Source: Salinibacterium sp.
GTDB taxonomy: Bacteria; Actinomycetota; Actinomycetes; Actinomycetales; Microbacteriaceae
Length of the DNA stretch: 64,000 nt
Direction: 5' to 3'
NCBI GenBank assembly: GCA_025351795.1
Contig: JANXVG010000026.1
Location: forward strand, 1-64,000
Shown piece by piece: positions 33,367 to 43,329 of the stretch. Position numbers and translations under genes: made by a program. The notes beneath the pieces are model-generated. The model worked only from the letters and a program-made list of their open reading frames with translations, had not been told where the DNA came from and ran no database searches. Numbering within the stretch: position 1 is the first letter of the stretch; each line of letters begins with the position of its first letter.

Positions 33367-33817
33367 CTGCGCTCGGCTTTGCTTCCCTTTTCAGGCTGAG
33401 CCGGGTTGTTACTGGACTATCCATTCACCCCCCGGCTTAGCCTGAAAAGGGAAGCACAACCGGTGGCACTTGTGCCGCGCGTGCCGGTGTAATACTCACT
33501 TCCCGGGTGCGGGCTCGCACGGTGTCAGGCGGCGGTCGGCGGATAGACCATGGCGCCCTCCCGACCAACGCGCGCGACGAGCATCCGTCTGGTCGAACAT
33601 GACCTTCATGACCGCGTCAATCACGGTACCGCCGGGTTGACCGGCCACAGCTGCGGCGATCGCGGCGCACCATCGAAGGCGATCGGAGCAACTCACTGTA
33701 GTCGCCGGTACGCGGTGGGGCGTATGCTAGAGGACTGCCTCGATGAGGCAGCCTGACAATTCAACAGCGTGTGATAGCGACCCACTCCGAGTTCACCAGA
33801 GCTATGCGAGTGAGCAT
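33367..33817. other. Intergenic region between smpB and ssrA
   Basis: Apart from the long hairpin (33380-33456), I see no gene in these 451 bases. A TATGCT element at 33722-33727 is a possible -10 for a tmRNA precursor, and a short hairpin (CTGCCTC with GAGGCAG) follows near 33737-33753. Confidence 0.5.
33380..33456. repeat. 26-bp inverted repeat (long hairpin) after smpB
   Basis: The arms 33380-33405 and 33431-33456 pair over 26 positions with only a single G-T pair, around a 25-base loop. The left arm begins TGCTTCCCTTTTCAGG. It starts 14 bases after the smpB stop. It could terminate smpB transcription, though its arm length is well beyond a normal terminator, and it may be a mobile or regulatory inverted-repeat element. 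Confidence 0.85.
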
Positions 33818-34225
33818 GGGGATGATCGGTTTCGACATTGCCTGCGAAACTGCGAGAAGCGGGTCGAGGATGCAGGGTTATCTCGTAAACGATCTCTGCA
33901 AACAATAAGTGCCAATTCAAACAGCACTGTCTCTGCCAAGGTTGACTTCGCCCTCGCGGCGTAGTCGCTTTCGCACTATATAGAGACCGTCAGTCCGGGA
34001 ATGCTCTCTACCCGGGTTCTGGCGTAATTCAGAGAGATTGCTGCTGTGTTGTGTTTCATAGACACACGCCTTAGGGCACAGCGGGACGTTAACTAAGGCT
34101 GGGCTCGTCGGTTTAGGTGCCAGTGGCAAATTCCGGAGCCAAGTAGAACGCTTTCGCTGGCTATACCCGTAGAAGGCGCAGGATTACAGCAGTGGACGGG
34201 GGTTCAATTCCCCCCATCTCCACCA
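33818..34225 (+). ncRNA. ssrA: tmRNA (SsrA)
   Basis: Transfer-messenger RNA of 408 bases. The 5' end GGGGATGATCGGTTTCGACA and the 3' end CATCTCC-ACCA pair as a tRNA-like acceptor; the T-arm has GGTTCAATTCC. The tag is read from the resume codon GCC at 33911, preceded by the usual TAAGT-type context, and ends at TAG (33962-33964). It encodes ANSNSTVSAKVDFALAA, with the expected DFALAA protease signal. CCA is encoded. Confidence 0.95.
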
Positions 34226-34520
34226 TCGGTTGCTATCGCACGTTGTTGATGCAGAGGGAGGGTCGGCCGACGGCTCGACTGTGATGCAGATCTGTCTTCT
34301 GGAATAGCAGATCTGTTCTCTGGAATGGCAGCACTGCGTTGCGGATCGGCGCTGCGGAACTGCGGATCTGCGGATCTCCGCCGTGCGCCGTCAACTGCTC
34401 CGCCGCCTTATCGTGATCAGGGTTGGTGGTTGATGGGGAGCACTCGCGAAGCGCGTGCAGCGAATCGGTCGTTTCGATGTCGCGCAGGCACACGGCGGGG
34501 TTAGGGCAGCGATTAGTCCA
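34226..34520. other. Intergenic region after ssrA with short tandem repeats
   Basis: No gene is seen. It contains two imperfect 21-base tandem units (34286-34306 and 34307-34327, starting GCAGATCTGT) followed by several GCGGATC-like variants up to about 34380. Confidence 0.5.
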
Positions 34521-35027
34521 CTACCGTTTTGCGCTCTTCAACGTTCCGGTGGTCTTGCCGTTCGGGTCAGTTGCGAGGCAGACAATCTCGCGATCGCCCT
34601 GCGCCCAACTGCTTTTCGTGGGGTAGTAGTACGAGAAGCTCAGTGACGACGAGCTGTAGTCGATTCCGATGAAACCAGAGAACTGCGCTGTGCAGCCAGC
34701 AGTCGCCTGCTTAGCCTCGGCGTCAACGCCCGGAAAGTCGCTGTCGGTCATTTTGATTGACGCGAACACTTCACTATCGTGCTGCTTAGCGCAGCTGATC
34801 GTGGGTACGGTGCTGACGTCACCCTCGGCACTGCCATCGTTGAGGCAGTCGCCGACCTTGATCGTAAAGACGTCGGCTTTTGTGCCTTCGCCGCTTACGG
34901 TGCCCGTGCTGCCCCCATTGTTGGCGAGATTGCCGAGGAGACTGCAACCCGCGAGGGCGAAACAAACGACTCCAACGGCAGTAAGGGCGAGGGTGCGCGC
35001 CCAGATTGTTTCTCGCGAGATGCTCAT
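34521..35027 (-). CDS. Septum-formation family lipoprotein
   Basis: Lipoprotein of 168 aa. The signal peptide ends in a lipobox (FALAGCS), so Cys 28 would be lipidated and the protein anchored outside the membrane. The mature part matches the actinobacterial Septum_form (PF13845) pattern: KVGDCLNDGSAEGD, VPTISCAKQHDSEVFA, a central Cys in TAGCTAQF and IVCLATDPNGK at the end; the Cys residues probably form disulfides. The exact function is not known. It is monocistronic between ssrA and hisN on the minus strand. Confidence 0.85.
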   Translation of the reverse strand: MSISRETIWARTLALTAVGVVCFALAGCSLLGNLANNGGSTGTVSGEGTKADVFTIKVGDCLNDGSAEGDVSTVPTISCAKQHDSEVFASIKMTDSDFPGVDAEAKQATAGCTAQFSGFIGIDYSSSSLSFSYYYPTKSSWAQGDREIVCLATDPNGKTTGTLKSAKR

Positions 35028-35149
35028 TGGTTTCTCTTTCCGCGTTAGGAAGTGCCCTCGACAAACTCATGAATCTGACCCCGAGCCTAGCGAGTCAACA
35101 ACCGGTCGCGTCGGCGATCTGGAGGTGTCTCATGACAGCTCTCCTCATA

Positions 35150-35944
35150 TTACTGAATCAATTTCAGTGAACTCACCACTGTTTCGTGCAAAATTCCATT
35201 GGTCGCGAGCGCCGTTCCGCTCCACGGACCGGACTCGCCGGTCACCGCGCTGAATTGGCCACCGGCCTCCTCGACGATAGGAATCAAGGCCGCCATGTCA
35301 TACGGCTTGAGGTCGCATTCAGCGACGATGTCGAGAGATCCCTCGGCCAGCAGCATGTACGACCACATGTCGCCGATCGCGCGAGCGCGCCACACCCGCC
35401 GTGAGAGAGCGATGATCTGATCGAGGTAGCCCGCGCCATCCCAGCCCTGGATGTTGTTGTAGCTGAGCGACGCATCGGTGAGGTCGGCGACGTGACTCAC
35501 CGCGAGCCGCTGGGGTTCATGGCCGACGGCCTGACCCCACGCGCCGTGGCCGGTTGCCGCCCACCAGCGTTTGCCGAGCGCTGGCGCACTCACGACGCCG
35601 ACGACGGGCACTCCGTCCACCGCTAGGGCGATGAGAGTGCCCCAAATCGGCACTCCACGCATAAAGTTGGCGGTGCCGTCAATCGGGTCAATGATCCACT
35701 GCCGACGCGAATCGCCGTGCGTTCCGTACTCCTCGCCGAGGATTGAGTCGGTGGGGCGAGCACCCGCAATTGCCGAGCGGATGCTGCGCTCGACGGCCTG
35801 ATCGGCGTCGGTCACGGGGGTGCGGTCTGGCTTGGTCGTCACGACAAGGTCGAGCGACTGGAAGCGGTCGAGCGAAATGTGGTCGGCGTTCGCGGCGAAT
35901 GCGAGCGCGAGGCTGAGGTCGTCGGCGAGGGCGTAGTCGGTCAC
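35150..35944 (-). CDS. hisN: Inositol-monophosphatase-family phosphatase, probably histidinol-phosphatase HisN
   Basis: Mg-dependent phosphatase of 264 aa. The metal-binding motifs are intact: ILGEEYG, WIIDPIDGTANFMRG and, near the C terminus, LKPYDMAALIPIVEEAGG. The segment TKPDRTPVTDADQAVE and the location downstream of aroA and rsgA match the actinobacterial histidinol-phosphatase HisN, which removes phosphate from histidinol phosphate in histidine synthesis. Inositol monophosphatase activity is the alternative. The start is GTG at 35944, 45 bases after the rsgA stop. Confidence 0.85.
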   Translation of the reverse strand: MTDYALADDLSLALAFAANADHISLDRFQSLDLVVTTKPDRTPVTDADQAVERSIRSAIAGARPTDSILGEEYGTHGDSRRQWIIDPIDGTANFMRGVPIWGTLIALAVDGVPVVGVVSAPALGKRWWAATGHGAWGQAVGHEPQRLAVSHVADLTDASLSYNNIQGWDGAGYLDQIIALSRRVWRARAIGDMWSYMLLAEGSLDIVAECDLKPYDMAALIPIVEEAGGQFSAVTGESGPWSGTALATNGILHETVVSSLKLIQ

Positions 35945-35989
35945 GGCTTTAGCGTAGCGTCGGCGAGTGAACGGGCGACTAACGCAGAT

Positions 35990-37057
35990 TCACGAGCCTG
36001 CGGGGCGCCGCTCGGAACCGAGGGTGGTGAGCAGGCGTTGTAGCGAATCGAGGCGAAGGGCACCGAGTTCGCCCAGATCGCCCGCCTCGACGGCTTCGGC
36101 AATCACGCAGTCCGGGGCATCTGGCAGGTGCGTGCAACCGCGCGGGCAGTCTTCTGCGACGGCAGCGAGGTCGGTAAAAGATTTGAGAATATTCGCTGGG
36201 TCGATATGCCCGAGTCCGAACGATCGCACCCCCGGAGTATCAACGATCCAGCCGGTGCCGATGCGGTAGGAGATAGTGGATGATGACGTGTGCCGCCCGC
36301 GACCGGTCACGTCGTTGACGCGGCCGATCGCACGATTCGCGTCGGGAACGAGCGCGTTCACGAGAGTCGACTTGCCTACTCCTGAGTGACCAACGGCAAC
36401 GGTCGTGTGACCCTGGAGCGCTTCGGTAATCTCGGCGATCGGGAAATCATCAGAGCGCATCGTGAACACCCGAAGGTCGAGGCCTGCGAAGTTAGCTAGG
36501 AAGTCAGCCGGATCAGCGAGGTCAGTTTTTGTGATGCAGAGAATCGGCGTGATCCCGGCGTCGAACGCCGCGACGAGATACCGGTCGACGAGTCTCGGGC
36601 GTGGCTCGGGGTTAGCCGCGGCGACGACGATCAGCATCTGGTCGGCGTTCGCCACGATGATGCGCTCGACCGCATCCGTGTCGTCTGCGCTGCGACGCAG
36701 AAGCGTGGTGCGCGGCTGGATACGCACAATGCGCGCCAGACTGCCGTCGGCACCGGTCGTGTCACCCACGAGATCCACCCAGTCGCCCGCGACGACCGAA
36801 ACCTTGCCAGCCTGGTTTTTGCCGAGTTCGCGCGCACGAGTAGCTATCAGCTGCCGCTCGTCTCGCGTGTTCTCGGCGATCCAGACGCCGTATCTACCGC
36901 GGTCGACGCTGAAGACTCGGCCGCTCACCGCATCCGCATGCTCCGGCCGCAGTTTACTGCGCGGCTTATTGCCCTTCGGATTTGGTCGGACCTTGGCTGC
37001 TGATTCGTCGTACTCGGAGTACTCCTCGTCGTCCTCGTCGTCAGCCAACCAACTCAC
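35990..37057 (-). CDS. rsgA: Ribosome small-subunit-dependent GTPase RsgA
   Basis: Circularly permuted GTPase that checks maturation of the 30S ribosomal subunit (355 aa). After an acidic N-terminal tail and an OB-fold come the permuted motifs: ITKTDLAD (G4), GHSGVGKSTLVNAL (G1), RHTSSST (G2) and DTPGVRSFGL (G3). The C-terminal zinc site has Cys, GCTH and CVI. It starts with ATG at 37057, overlapping the aroA stop codon by 4 bases, so the order aroA-rsgA-hisN forms an operon. Confidence 0.93.
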   Translation of the reverse strand: MSWLADDEDDEEYSEYDESAAKVRPNPKGNKPRSKLRPEHADAVSGRVFSVDRGRYGVWIAENTRDERQLIATRARELGKNQAGKVSVVAGDWVDLVGDTTGADGSLARIVRIQPRTTLLRRSADDTDAVERIIVANADQMLIVVAAANPEPRPRLVDRYLVAAFDAGITPILCITKTDLADPADFLANFAGLDLRVFTMRSDDFPIAEITEALQGHTTVAVGHSGVGKSTLVNALVPDANRAIGRVNDVTGRGRHTSSSTISYRIGTGWIVDTPGVRSFGLGHIDPANILKSFTDLAAVAEDCPRGCTHLPDAPDCVIAEAVEAGDLGELGALRLDSLQRLLTTLGSERRPAGS

Positions 37058-38433
37058 AGAAGATCGACCGCGCCGATAATCGCCGGGGTGCCGCCAAGCA
37101 TTGCGGCCCAGAGTTCGGGAAACTGTGGAATTGTCTTCGCAGTCGTACCGATGTTGTCGATCTCGACGCCGGGTACCGCGAGCCCAATGATCGCTCCGGC
37201 GGTCGCCATCCTGTGGTCGTCATAGCTGTGCCAGATACCGCCGTGCAATGGCCGAGGCCGAATGATGAGCCCGTCGGGCGTTTCGGTCACATCACCGCCG
37301 AGCGCGTTGATCTCGGCTGCGAGAGCGGCGAGTCTGTTAGTTTCATGGCCACGCAAATGGGCGATTCCGCTCAGAATGGTGTCGCTATCGGCGAGCGCGG
37401 CGAGCGCGGTGATCGTCGGCGCGAGTTCGCTTGCCTGATCGAGCGTGATTCCATGGATCGAGCCGGTGCCGGTGACCCGTAGGGTACCGTCGACGGCAGA
37501 AATTTGCGCCCCCATCCGTTCAAGAATGCTCACCATCTGCGCACCGACCTGGGTAGTCGCTCTGGGCCAGCCGGTCACCGTGACCGAGCCGCCCGCGATG
37601 AGCGCGGCCGCCAGAAACGGGCCAGCGTTAGACAGGTCGGGCTCGATGTCGATGTCTCGCGCCTCAATTTCACTAGGCTCGACGACCCAAAGGTCGTGCT
37701 CTGGGCTGTGCACCACCACCCCCCGCGCTGCGAGGGTAGCGATGGTCATCGCAATGTGCGGGAGGCTCGGCAGCCGTTCACCGGTATGGCGCAAGCGCAG
37801 GCCGTTGGTGAATCGCGGCGCGGCGAGAAGCAGGCCAGAGACAAACTGGCTCGATGCCGATGCATCGATCTCAAGGTCACCTCCAGCGACCGCGCCGGTG
37901 CCGTATACGCTGAACGGAAGCGCTCCACGGCCGTCATCGGTCACGTCAACGCCGAGCGCCCGGAGAGAGTCGATGGTTGCGCGCATGGGGCGCAAACGTG
38001 CCGCAGGATCGCCATCGAAGGCGACCGGGCCGAGCGCGAGTGCGGCTACCGGTGGTAAGAAGCGCATCAGCGTGCCAGCCAATCCGCAGTTGATCGAGCC
38101 ACCGGTGAGCTCGCCCGGCGTGACGAGTAAATCGGGGCCGAATGTGCCGTCGCCCGGCTGCGCGATGATAGACACACCGAGCGTCGTCAGCGCCTCGATC
38201 ATCAGCGCGCTGTCTCGCGAGTGCAGCGGAGAGCGCAGGAGTGATGGTCCGTTTGCGAGCGCAGCCAAGACGAGTTCGCGGTTGGTGAGACTTTTCGAGC
38301 CGGGAAGCTGGAGCACTGCCGCAAGTCGCTCGTGAGCAACCGGGGCGCGCCAGAAGCCGCCGTCAGCCTCAGGCACTGGGCGGTCGTCGCCGTAGGGGTT
38401 GAACTGCGGTTGCGCAATTTTGGAAATCGCCAT
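37054..38433 (-). CDS. aroA: 3-phosphoshikimate 1-carboxyvinyltransferase (EPSP synthase)
   Basis: Sixth step of the shikimate pathway, joining PEP and shikimate 3-phosphate (459 aa). Conserved segments are [17 protein letters not shown], the NCGLAGT-containing loop here as [40 protein letters not shown] and the C-terminal [16 protein letters not shown]. The loop residues suggest class I. It is the first gene of the aroA-rsgA-hisN operon and is divergent from sigH. Confidence 0.95.
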   Translation of the reverse strand: MAISKIAQPQFNPYGDDRPVPEADGGFWRAPVAHERLAAVLQLPGSKSLTNRELVLAALANGPSLLRSPLHSRDSALMIEALTTLGVSIIAQPGDGTFGPDLLVTPGELTGGSINCGLAGTLMRFLPPVAALALGPVAFDGDPAARLRPMRATIDSLRALGVDVTDDGRGALPFSVYGTGAVAGGDLEIDASASSQFVSGLLLAAPRFTNGLRLRHTGERLPSLPHIAMTIATLAARGVVVHSPEHDLWVVEPSEIEARDIDIEPDLSNAGPFLAAALIAGGSVTVTGWPRATTQVGAQMVSILERMGAQISAVDGTLRVTGTGSIHGITLDQASELAPTITALAALADSDTILSGIAHLRGHETNRLAALAAEINALGGDVTETPDGLIIRPRPLHGGIWHSYDDHRMATAGAIIGLAVPGVEIDNIGTTAKTIPQFPELWAAMLGGTPAIIGAVDLL

Positions 38434-38457
38434 CGCTATACAGGGTAGCCGTGGCGT

Positions 38458-38484
38458 GGAATAGGCACCTCATCCGCGCTGTTG
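38458..38484 (+). promoter_or_regulatory. SigR/SigH-type promoter of the sigma-factor gene
   Basis: GGAAT at 38458-38462, exactly 18 bases, then GTTG at 38481-38484. This matches the GGGAAT-N18-GTT consensus for actinobacterial redox sigma factors SigR/SigH. It lies 39 bases before the ATG at 38523, so the sigma factor most likely activates its own gene. Confidence 0.75.
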
Positions 38485-38522
38485 GGCTCGATGACGGTAC
38501 GCGAAACCCGGATGGAGCGCCG

Positions 38523-39254
38523 ATGACAACTGCACTGGCCACGCGCCGGGGTAACGCTATGCTCGGCAATCTAGACTGGGCGCTGATGAGTACTGAAGCA
38601 CCAGACGAGCCAGTGACCGACGTTGTACGCGAGACACCGGTTGCGCAGGATCTTGCCGCGAAACGCGCCCTTTTCGAACAGCAGGCACTGCCGTTCATGG
38701 ACCAACTTTACGCCGCAGCCATGCGCATGACACGCAATCCTGCGGATGCCGCTGACCTCGTGCAGGAAACGTTCGTCAAGGCGTTCACGGCATTCGGCCA
38801 ATTTCAGCAGGGAACTAACCTCAAGGCGTGGTTGTACCGCATCCAGACAAACACGTTCATCAACATCTACCGCAAGAACCAGCGGAACCCCTATCAGGGA
38901 ACCATTGATGACCTCCAAGACTGGCAACTCGGCGGTGCGGAGTCGGTCACCCAGTCGAAGGCCACGCGGTCCGCTGAGGCCGAGGCGATCGATCACCTCC
39001 CTGACAGCGCCGTCAAAGATGCTCTGCAGGCCATCCCCGAAGATTTCCGCCTTGCCGTGTATTTCGCCGATGTGGAGGGCTTCTCCTACCAGGAGGTAGC
39101 CGACATAATGAAGACGCCCGTGGGTACCGTGATGAGCCGCTTGCACCGCGGTCGCCGGATGCTGCGGGACCTTCTCGCTGACTACGCACAGGAGCGCGGC
39201 TTCGTCGTCGCGCCCGCGAGCGCCAAGAAACCTGTTTCTGGGGGAATGAAATGA
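38523..39254 (+). CDS. sigH: ECF sigma factor of the SigR/SigH redox-stress type
   Basis: Group IV sigma factor (243 aa from this start). Region 2 shows [22 protein letters not shown] and [19 protein letters not shown], region 4 shows [29 protein letters not shown]. These segments and the adjacent anti-sigma factor match SigR of Streptomyces and SigH of Mycobacterium, which respond to thiol oxidation and heat. The ATG at 38523 has GGAG 5 bases ahead; ATG at 38586 is an alternative giving 222 aa. Its own consensus promoter precedes it, and its TGA overlaps the anti-sigma start. Confidence 0.9.
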   Translation: MTTALATRRGNAMLGNLDWALMSTEAPDEPVTDVVRETPVAQDLAAKRALFEQQALPFMDQLYAAAMRMTRNPADAADLVQETFVKAFTAFGQFQQGTNLKAWLYRIQTNTFINIYRKNQRNPYQGTIDDLQDWQLGGAESVTQSKATRSAEAEAIDHLPDSAVKDALQAIPEDFRLAVYFADVEGFSYQEVADIMKTPVGTVMSRLHRGRRMLRDLLADYAQERGFVVAPASAKKPVSGGMK

Positions 39255-39481
39255 CCGACTGCGGTTGCGAAAAGGCGAAAGCCGAGCTCGAAGAGTACCT
39301 GCACCGTGAGGTGAGTGACGCGGATTTTCGCGACATCACCGAACACCTCGTCAATTGCGAAGACTGCACCGGTGAACACTTGGTCGGTGTCGCTCTTACG
39401 CTCAAGGTAAAGCAGGCCTGCCAAGAAAAGGCGCCTGAGGGCTTGCTCGCCGCCGTTCGGTCGAGGCTCGCTGGCGCATAG
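39251..39481 (+). CDS. Zinc-binding anti-sigma factor, RsrA/RshA type
   Basis: Small anti-sigma factor of 76 aa. The zinc anti-sigma motif HxxxCxxC is present as HLVNCEDC (His 32, Cys 36, Cys 39), with two further Cys near the N terminus (DCGCEKAK). In this family reduced protein with zinc holds the sigma factor, and disulfide formation releases it. It overlaps sigH by 4 bases, which supports the pairing. The name rsrA or rshA depends on organism, so no symbol is given. Confidence 0.9.
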   Translation: MTDCGCEKAKAELEEYLHREVSDADFRDITEHLVNCEDCTGEHLVGVALTLKVKQACQEKAPEGLLAAVRSRLAGA

Positions 39482-39525
39482 CGCGATTCGCTGAGCCCCT
39501 CGGTGATGTTAGATCGACCGTGATG

Positions 39526-42500
39526 TTAGATCGACAGAGCTCGATTGATCAGGTCGGCCTGCTCTTGCGCACTCCGCTTCGATGAACCGGTGGCTGGTGA
39601 GGCGGATGCCGGGCGAGATGCAACCGCGATCGTGCGGCCACGCAGTTGCTTGGCCAACTCGAAACAGATAAACGGCCAAGCACCCTGGTTTTCCGGCTCG
39701 TCTTGGGTCCAGACCAGGTCCGCATTCGGATACTGCTCGAGCACGCTGTTGAGCTGGGCGATCGGGATTGGGTAGAACTGCTCCATGCGCACAATGGCCA
39801 CGTTCTGTTGTTCGCGCTTGGTGAGTTCGGTGGTGATGTCGTAGAAGATTTTGCCGGCCGTTAGCACCACGCGCGTGACCGCGGTCTTATCGGTAACGCG
39901 CGCGTCGTCGATGATCGGCTCGAAGCGCCCCGTGGTGAAGTCGGAAACGTCGCTTGTGGCACCGCGCAGGCGCAACATGGCCTTCGGTGTGAAGACAATA
40001 AGCGGGCGTCGCGGCCGTGCGTACGCCTGCCGACGGAGCAGGTGGAAGTACGATGCCGGGGTCGACGGGCGCGCAACTGTCATGTTGTTCTCAGCGCACA
40101 ATTGCAGGTAGCGCTCGATGCGCGCTGAGGAGTGATCGGGCCCCTGACCTTCATAGCCGTGCGGTAGCACCAGCACGACGCTCGAACGCTGCCCCCACTT
40201 TTGCTCGGCACTCGAGATGAATTCGTCGATCACAGTTTGGGCACCGTTGGCAAAGTCACCGAACTGCGCCTCCCAGAGCACGAGGGCGTCTGCGCGCTCG
40301 ACCGAGTAGCCGTATTCGAAGCCCACGGCCGCGTACTCGGAGAGCAGTGAGTCGTAGATCCAGAAGCGGGCCTGTTGCTCACTGAGGTTCGCGAGCGGTA
40401 ACCACTCCTGGCCATTCTCGCGGTCGTGGAACACCGCATGACGCTGTACGAAGGTACCCCGGCGGGTGTCTTGGCCCGCCATGCGCACGGGTGTTCCTTC
40501 AAGAAGCACGGAGCCGAGGGCCAACAACTCGCCGAAGCCCCAATCGATCGAACCGTTGCGGCTCATCTCAACGCGTTTCTTAAGAAGTGCCTGCAGTTTC
40601 GGGTGCACCGAGAACCCCGGCGGCACATTGTCGTGAGCGTTGCCGATGAGGGTAATGACCGCGGGATCGACCCCGGTGGTCGCGGGTTCGCCGATTGCGT
40701 CATCCTGCTGCGACTCGGGTCGCTCGAGGTCGGAAATGGCGTGGGTATCTTGGGTGATGATGGGCATCGAGCCGGTCTGTGCAGCATGAGTTTCAGCAAA
40801 TGCGCGCTCTAGGCGGTCCTGAAAGTCTTGGTGGCTCGCCTCGTACTCTTCTTGGGTAATGTCGCCTCGGCCGACGAGAGCCTCCGTGTAAAGGGTACGC
40901 ACGGAGCGCTTCGCCTCGATGAGGTTATACATGAGTGGCTGCGTCATCGAGGGGTCATCGCCCTCGTTGTGGCCGCGTCGGCGGTAGCAGACGAGGTCGA
41001 CCACGACGTCGCGGTGGAATTCCTGACGGTAGGCGAACGCGAGCTCGGCGACGCGCACGACCGCCTCGGGGTCATCCCCATTGACGTGGAAGATCGGGGC
41101 TTGAATTGTCTTCGCGACATCCGTGGAATAAATCGACGTGTGCGCTTCAGCCGGCGGGGTCGTGAAGCCGACCTGATTGTTGATGTTGACGTGCACGGTG
41201 CCGCCAGTGCGGTATGCCCGCAGCTGCGACATCTGCAGAATTTCGACGACGATACCCTGGCCAGCCATCGCGGCATCCCCGTGAACCATGACGGGCAGCA
41301 CGGTGAACGTGCCGATCGGCCGGCGGTCTTGTTTGGCGCGAACGATGCCCTCCATCACGCCATCGACAGCCTCGAGGTGCGAAGGATTTGCCGCGAGATA
41401 GACCGGAATTTTCTTACCATCTGCGGCCGTGAATGTGCCCTCCGTGCCGAGATGATACTTGACGTCGCCAGAGCCCTGCACGGTCTTCGGGTCTTGGGTT
41501 CCCTCAAACTCGCGGAAAATCTGACCGTAGGTTTTGCCGGCAATGTTGGTGAGCACGCTCAGACGCCCGCGGTGCGCCATGCCGATCACGACCTCCTCGA
41601 GGTTCTCATCTGCGGCCTTCTGGATGACGGCATCCAGTAGGGCAATGGTCGACTCACCGCCCTCGAGACTGAACCGCTTTTGACCAACGTACTTCGTCTG
41701 CAGAAAGGTCTCGAATGCCTCGGCCTCGTTGAGCTTGCCGAGGATGCGCATTTGCTCGTCGTGGCTGGGCTTGGCATACGGCTTCTCGACGTGCTCCTGG
41801 ATCCAGCGACGTTGCGCCGGGTCTTGAATGTGCATGTACTCGATACCGACGGTGCGGCAGTATGCGTCGCGCAGCATCCCGAGGATCTCGCGGAGAAGCG
41901 CAGCGCGCTTGCCACCGAAGCCACCCGTGACGAACTCACGGTCCAGATCCCAGAACGTGAGACCATGGCTCGCGATGTCGAGATCGGGGTGCGAGCGCTG
42001 GCGGTATTCAAGCGGGTCGACATCGGCCATCAGGTGTCCGCGAACGCGGAACGAGTTGATGAGCTCCTGCACCCGAGCGGTCTTCGAGACGTTGTCTGCG
42101 AGGTCGACGCTGATGTCTGCTGCCCAGTGGATCGGGTCGTACGGAACGCGCAGCGCGGCGAAGATACCCTCGTAAAAGGCGTGCTCACCGATCAGTCGTT
42201 CGTGGATCTTCTTGAGGAACTCTCCCGAGCCTGCGCCCTGGATCACGCGGTGGTCGTAGGTGCTCGTCAGTGTGATCGTCTTACCGATGCCTAGCTCGGC
42301 GAGCGTTTTTGGCGAAGCGCCTTGGAACTCGGCGGGGTACTCGAGCGCACCAGCGCCCACGATCGTGCCAGCACCGCGCATCAGGCGAGGCACAGAGTGC
42401 TCGGTACCGATTCCACCAGGGTTAGTGAGCGAGATGGTGTTTCCTGCGTAATCCGCCGCGGTGAGCTTGTTAGCGCGGCCGCGCGCAACGACATCTTCGT

Positions 42501-43329
42501 AGGCGATGAGGAACTCGGCGAATCCCATCGTGTCCGCGCGCTTGATGCCGGGTACGACGAGTGCCCGCGTGCCGTCGGGCTTCGGAATATCGATTGCGAT
42601 CCCGAGATTAATGTGCGCCGGGGTGACAACGGAAGGTTTGCCATCCGGCTCGTCGTAGAACACGTTCTGGCTCGGGAACTCCTTGAGCGTCTGCACGATT
42701 GCCCACGCGATGAGATGCGTGAATGAGACCTTGCCGCCGCGGGTGCGCTTCAAGTGATTGTTAATCACGATGCGGTTATCGATCAAGAGCTTTGCTGGCA
42801 TCGTGCGAACGCTCGTGGCGGTCGGAACGGTAAGACTTATGTCCATGTTCGCGGCGAGTGACTTCGCTGCACCCTTGAGGACTGCCGTCTCGTCTTCGCG
42901 GACAACCACTGGCTCGGCAGTTTCGGCGGCGACGGCGGGGGCCCGCGGCGGAGCTTCAGCGGGGATGGGCTGGGGCTTAGCTAGTACGGACGTTGTTCGA
43001 GCGATCGGCGGGCTGCTCGTCGCCGGTGAGCTCGTGGGGTCTGCCAGAACGGCTGGCGTTGTTTCAGGAACCGCGGCCGGCACAGGCTCCTCGGATGCCG
43101 TCATGACCTCGTCGGGGATCTGAGGTTCGCCTCCCAAGGCCGTCTCGATCACCCCGGTCGGCGTCGGATCTATTGTGCTGTGGTATTTTTCGAGAATCGG
43201 CCACCACGATTGTTCGACCGAATTTTTGTCTTCGAGGTACTTTTCGTACATTTCATCGACAAGCCACTCATTGGCTCCAAATTCAGACGAGTCGCCAGCC
43301 GGCGTTACTCCGGTCACTTGGCTCGACAC
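39526..43329 (-). CDS. kgd: Multifunctional 2-oxoglutarate decarboxylase/dehydrogenase (Kgd/OdhA type)
   Basis: Fused E2-E1 enzyme of the TCA cycle typical of actinobacteria (1267 aa). The N-terminal segment FGANEWLVDEMYEKYLEDK is followed by a Pro/Ala-rich linker, an acyltransferase domain with the catalytic DHRVIQGAGSG, and a ThDP-dependent E1 part with GMAHRGRLSVLTN, HGDAAMAGQGIV and NNQVGFTT as the cofactor site. No lipoyl domain is present, as usual, so lipoyl groups come from other subunits. The GTG at 43329 (MSSQVTGV) was chosen; a TTG at 43368 would add 13 residues. Confidence 0.93.
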   Translation of the reverse strand: MSSQVTGVTPAGDSSEFGANEWLVDEMYEKYLEDKNSVEQSWWPILEKYHSTIDPTPTGVIETALGGEPQIPDEVMTASEEPVPAAVPETTPAVLADPTSSPATSSPPIARTTSVLAKPQPIPAEAPPRAPAVAAETAEPVVVREDETAVLKGAAKSLAANMDISLTVPTATSVRTMPAKLLIDNRIVINNHLKRTRGGKVSFTHLIAWAIVQTLKEFPSQNVFYDEPDGKPSVVTPAHINLGIAIDIPKPDGTRALVVPGIKRADTMGFAEFLIAYEDVVARGRANKLTAADYAGNTISLTNPGGIGTEHSVPRLMRGAGTIVGAGALEYPAEFQGASPKTLAELGIGKTITLTSTYDHRVIQGAGSGEFLKKIHERLIGEHAFYEGIFAALRVPYDPIHWAADISVDLADNVSKTARVQELINSFRVRGHLMADVDPLEYRQRSHPDLDIASHGLTFWDLDREFVTGGFGGKRAALLREILGMLRDAYCRTVGIEYMHIQDPAQRRWIQEHVEKPYAKPSHDEQMRILGKLNEAEAFETFLQTKYVGQKRFSLEGGESTIALLDAVIQKAADENLEEVVIGMAHRGRLSVLTNIAGKTYGQIFREFEGTQDPKTVQGSGDVKYHLGTEGTFTAADGKKIPVYLAANPSHLEAVDGVMEGIVRAKQDRRPIGTFTVLPVMVHGDAAMAGQGIVVEILQMSQLRAYRTGGTVHVNINNQVGFTTPPAEAHTSIYSTDVAKTIQAPIFHVNGDDPEAVVRVAELAFAYRQEFHRDVVVDLVCYRRRGHNEGDDPSMTQPLMYNLIEAKRSVRTLYTEALVGRGDITQEEYEASHQDFQDRLERAFAETHAAQTGSMPIITQDTHAISDLERPESQQDDAIGEPATTGVDPAVITLIGNAHDNVPPGFSVHPKLQALLKKRVEMSRNGSIDWGFGELLALGSVLLEGTPVRMAGQDTRRGTFVQRHAVFHDRENGQEWLPLANLSEQQARFWIYDSLLSEYAAVGFEYGYSVERADALVLWEAQFGDFANGAQTVIDEFISSAEQKWGQRSSVVLVLPHGYEGQGPDHSSARIERYLQLCAENNMTVARPSTPASYFHLLRRQAYARPRRPLIVFTPKAMLRLRGATSDVSDFTTGRFEPIIDDARVTDKTAVTRVVLTAGKIFYDITTELTKREQQNVAIVRMEQFYPIPIAQLNSVLEQYPNADLVWTQDEPENQGAWPFICFELAKQLRGRTIAVASRPASASPATGSSKRSAQEQADLINRALSI

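Noticed and set aside
33496-33696. Minus-strand 66-codon frame between smpB and ssrA as a transposase remnant
   Set aside because: The translation has no recognisable transposase motif and no ribosome binding site; too little to support.
40828-42294. Long plus-strand frames opposite kgd (40828-41640 and 41680-42294)
   Set aside because: Shadows of a well-conserved 1267-residue enzyme; their translations have no domain pattern.
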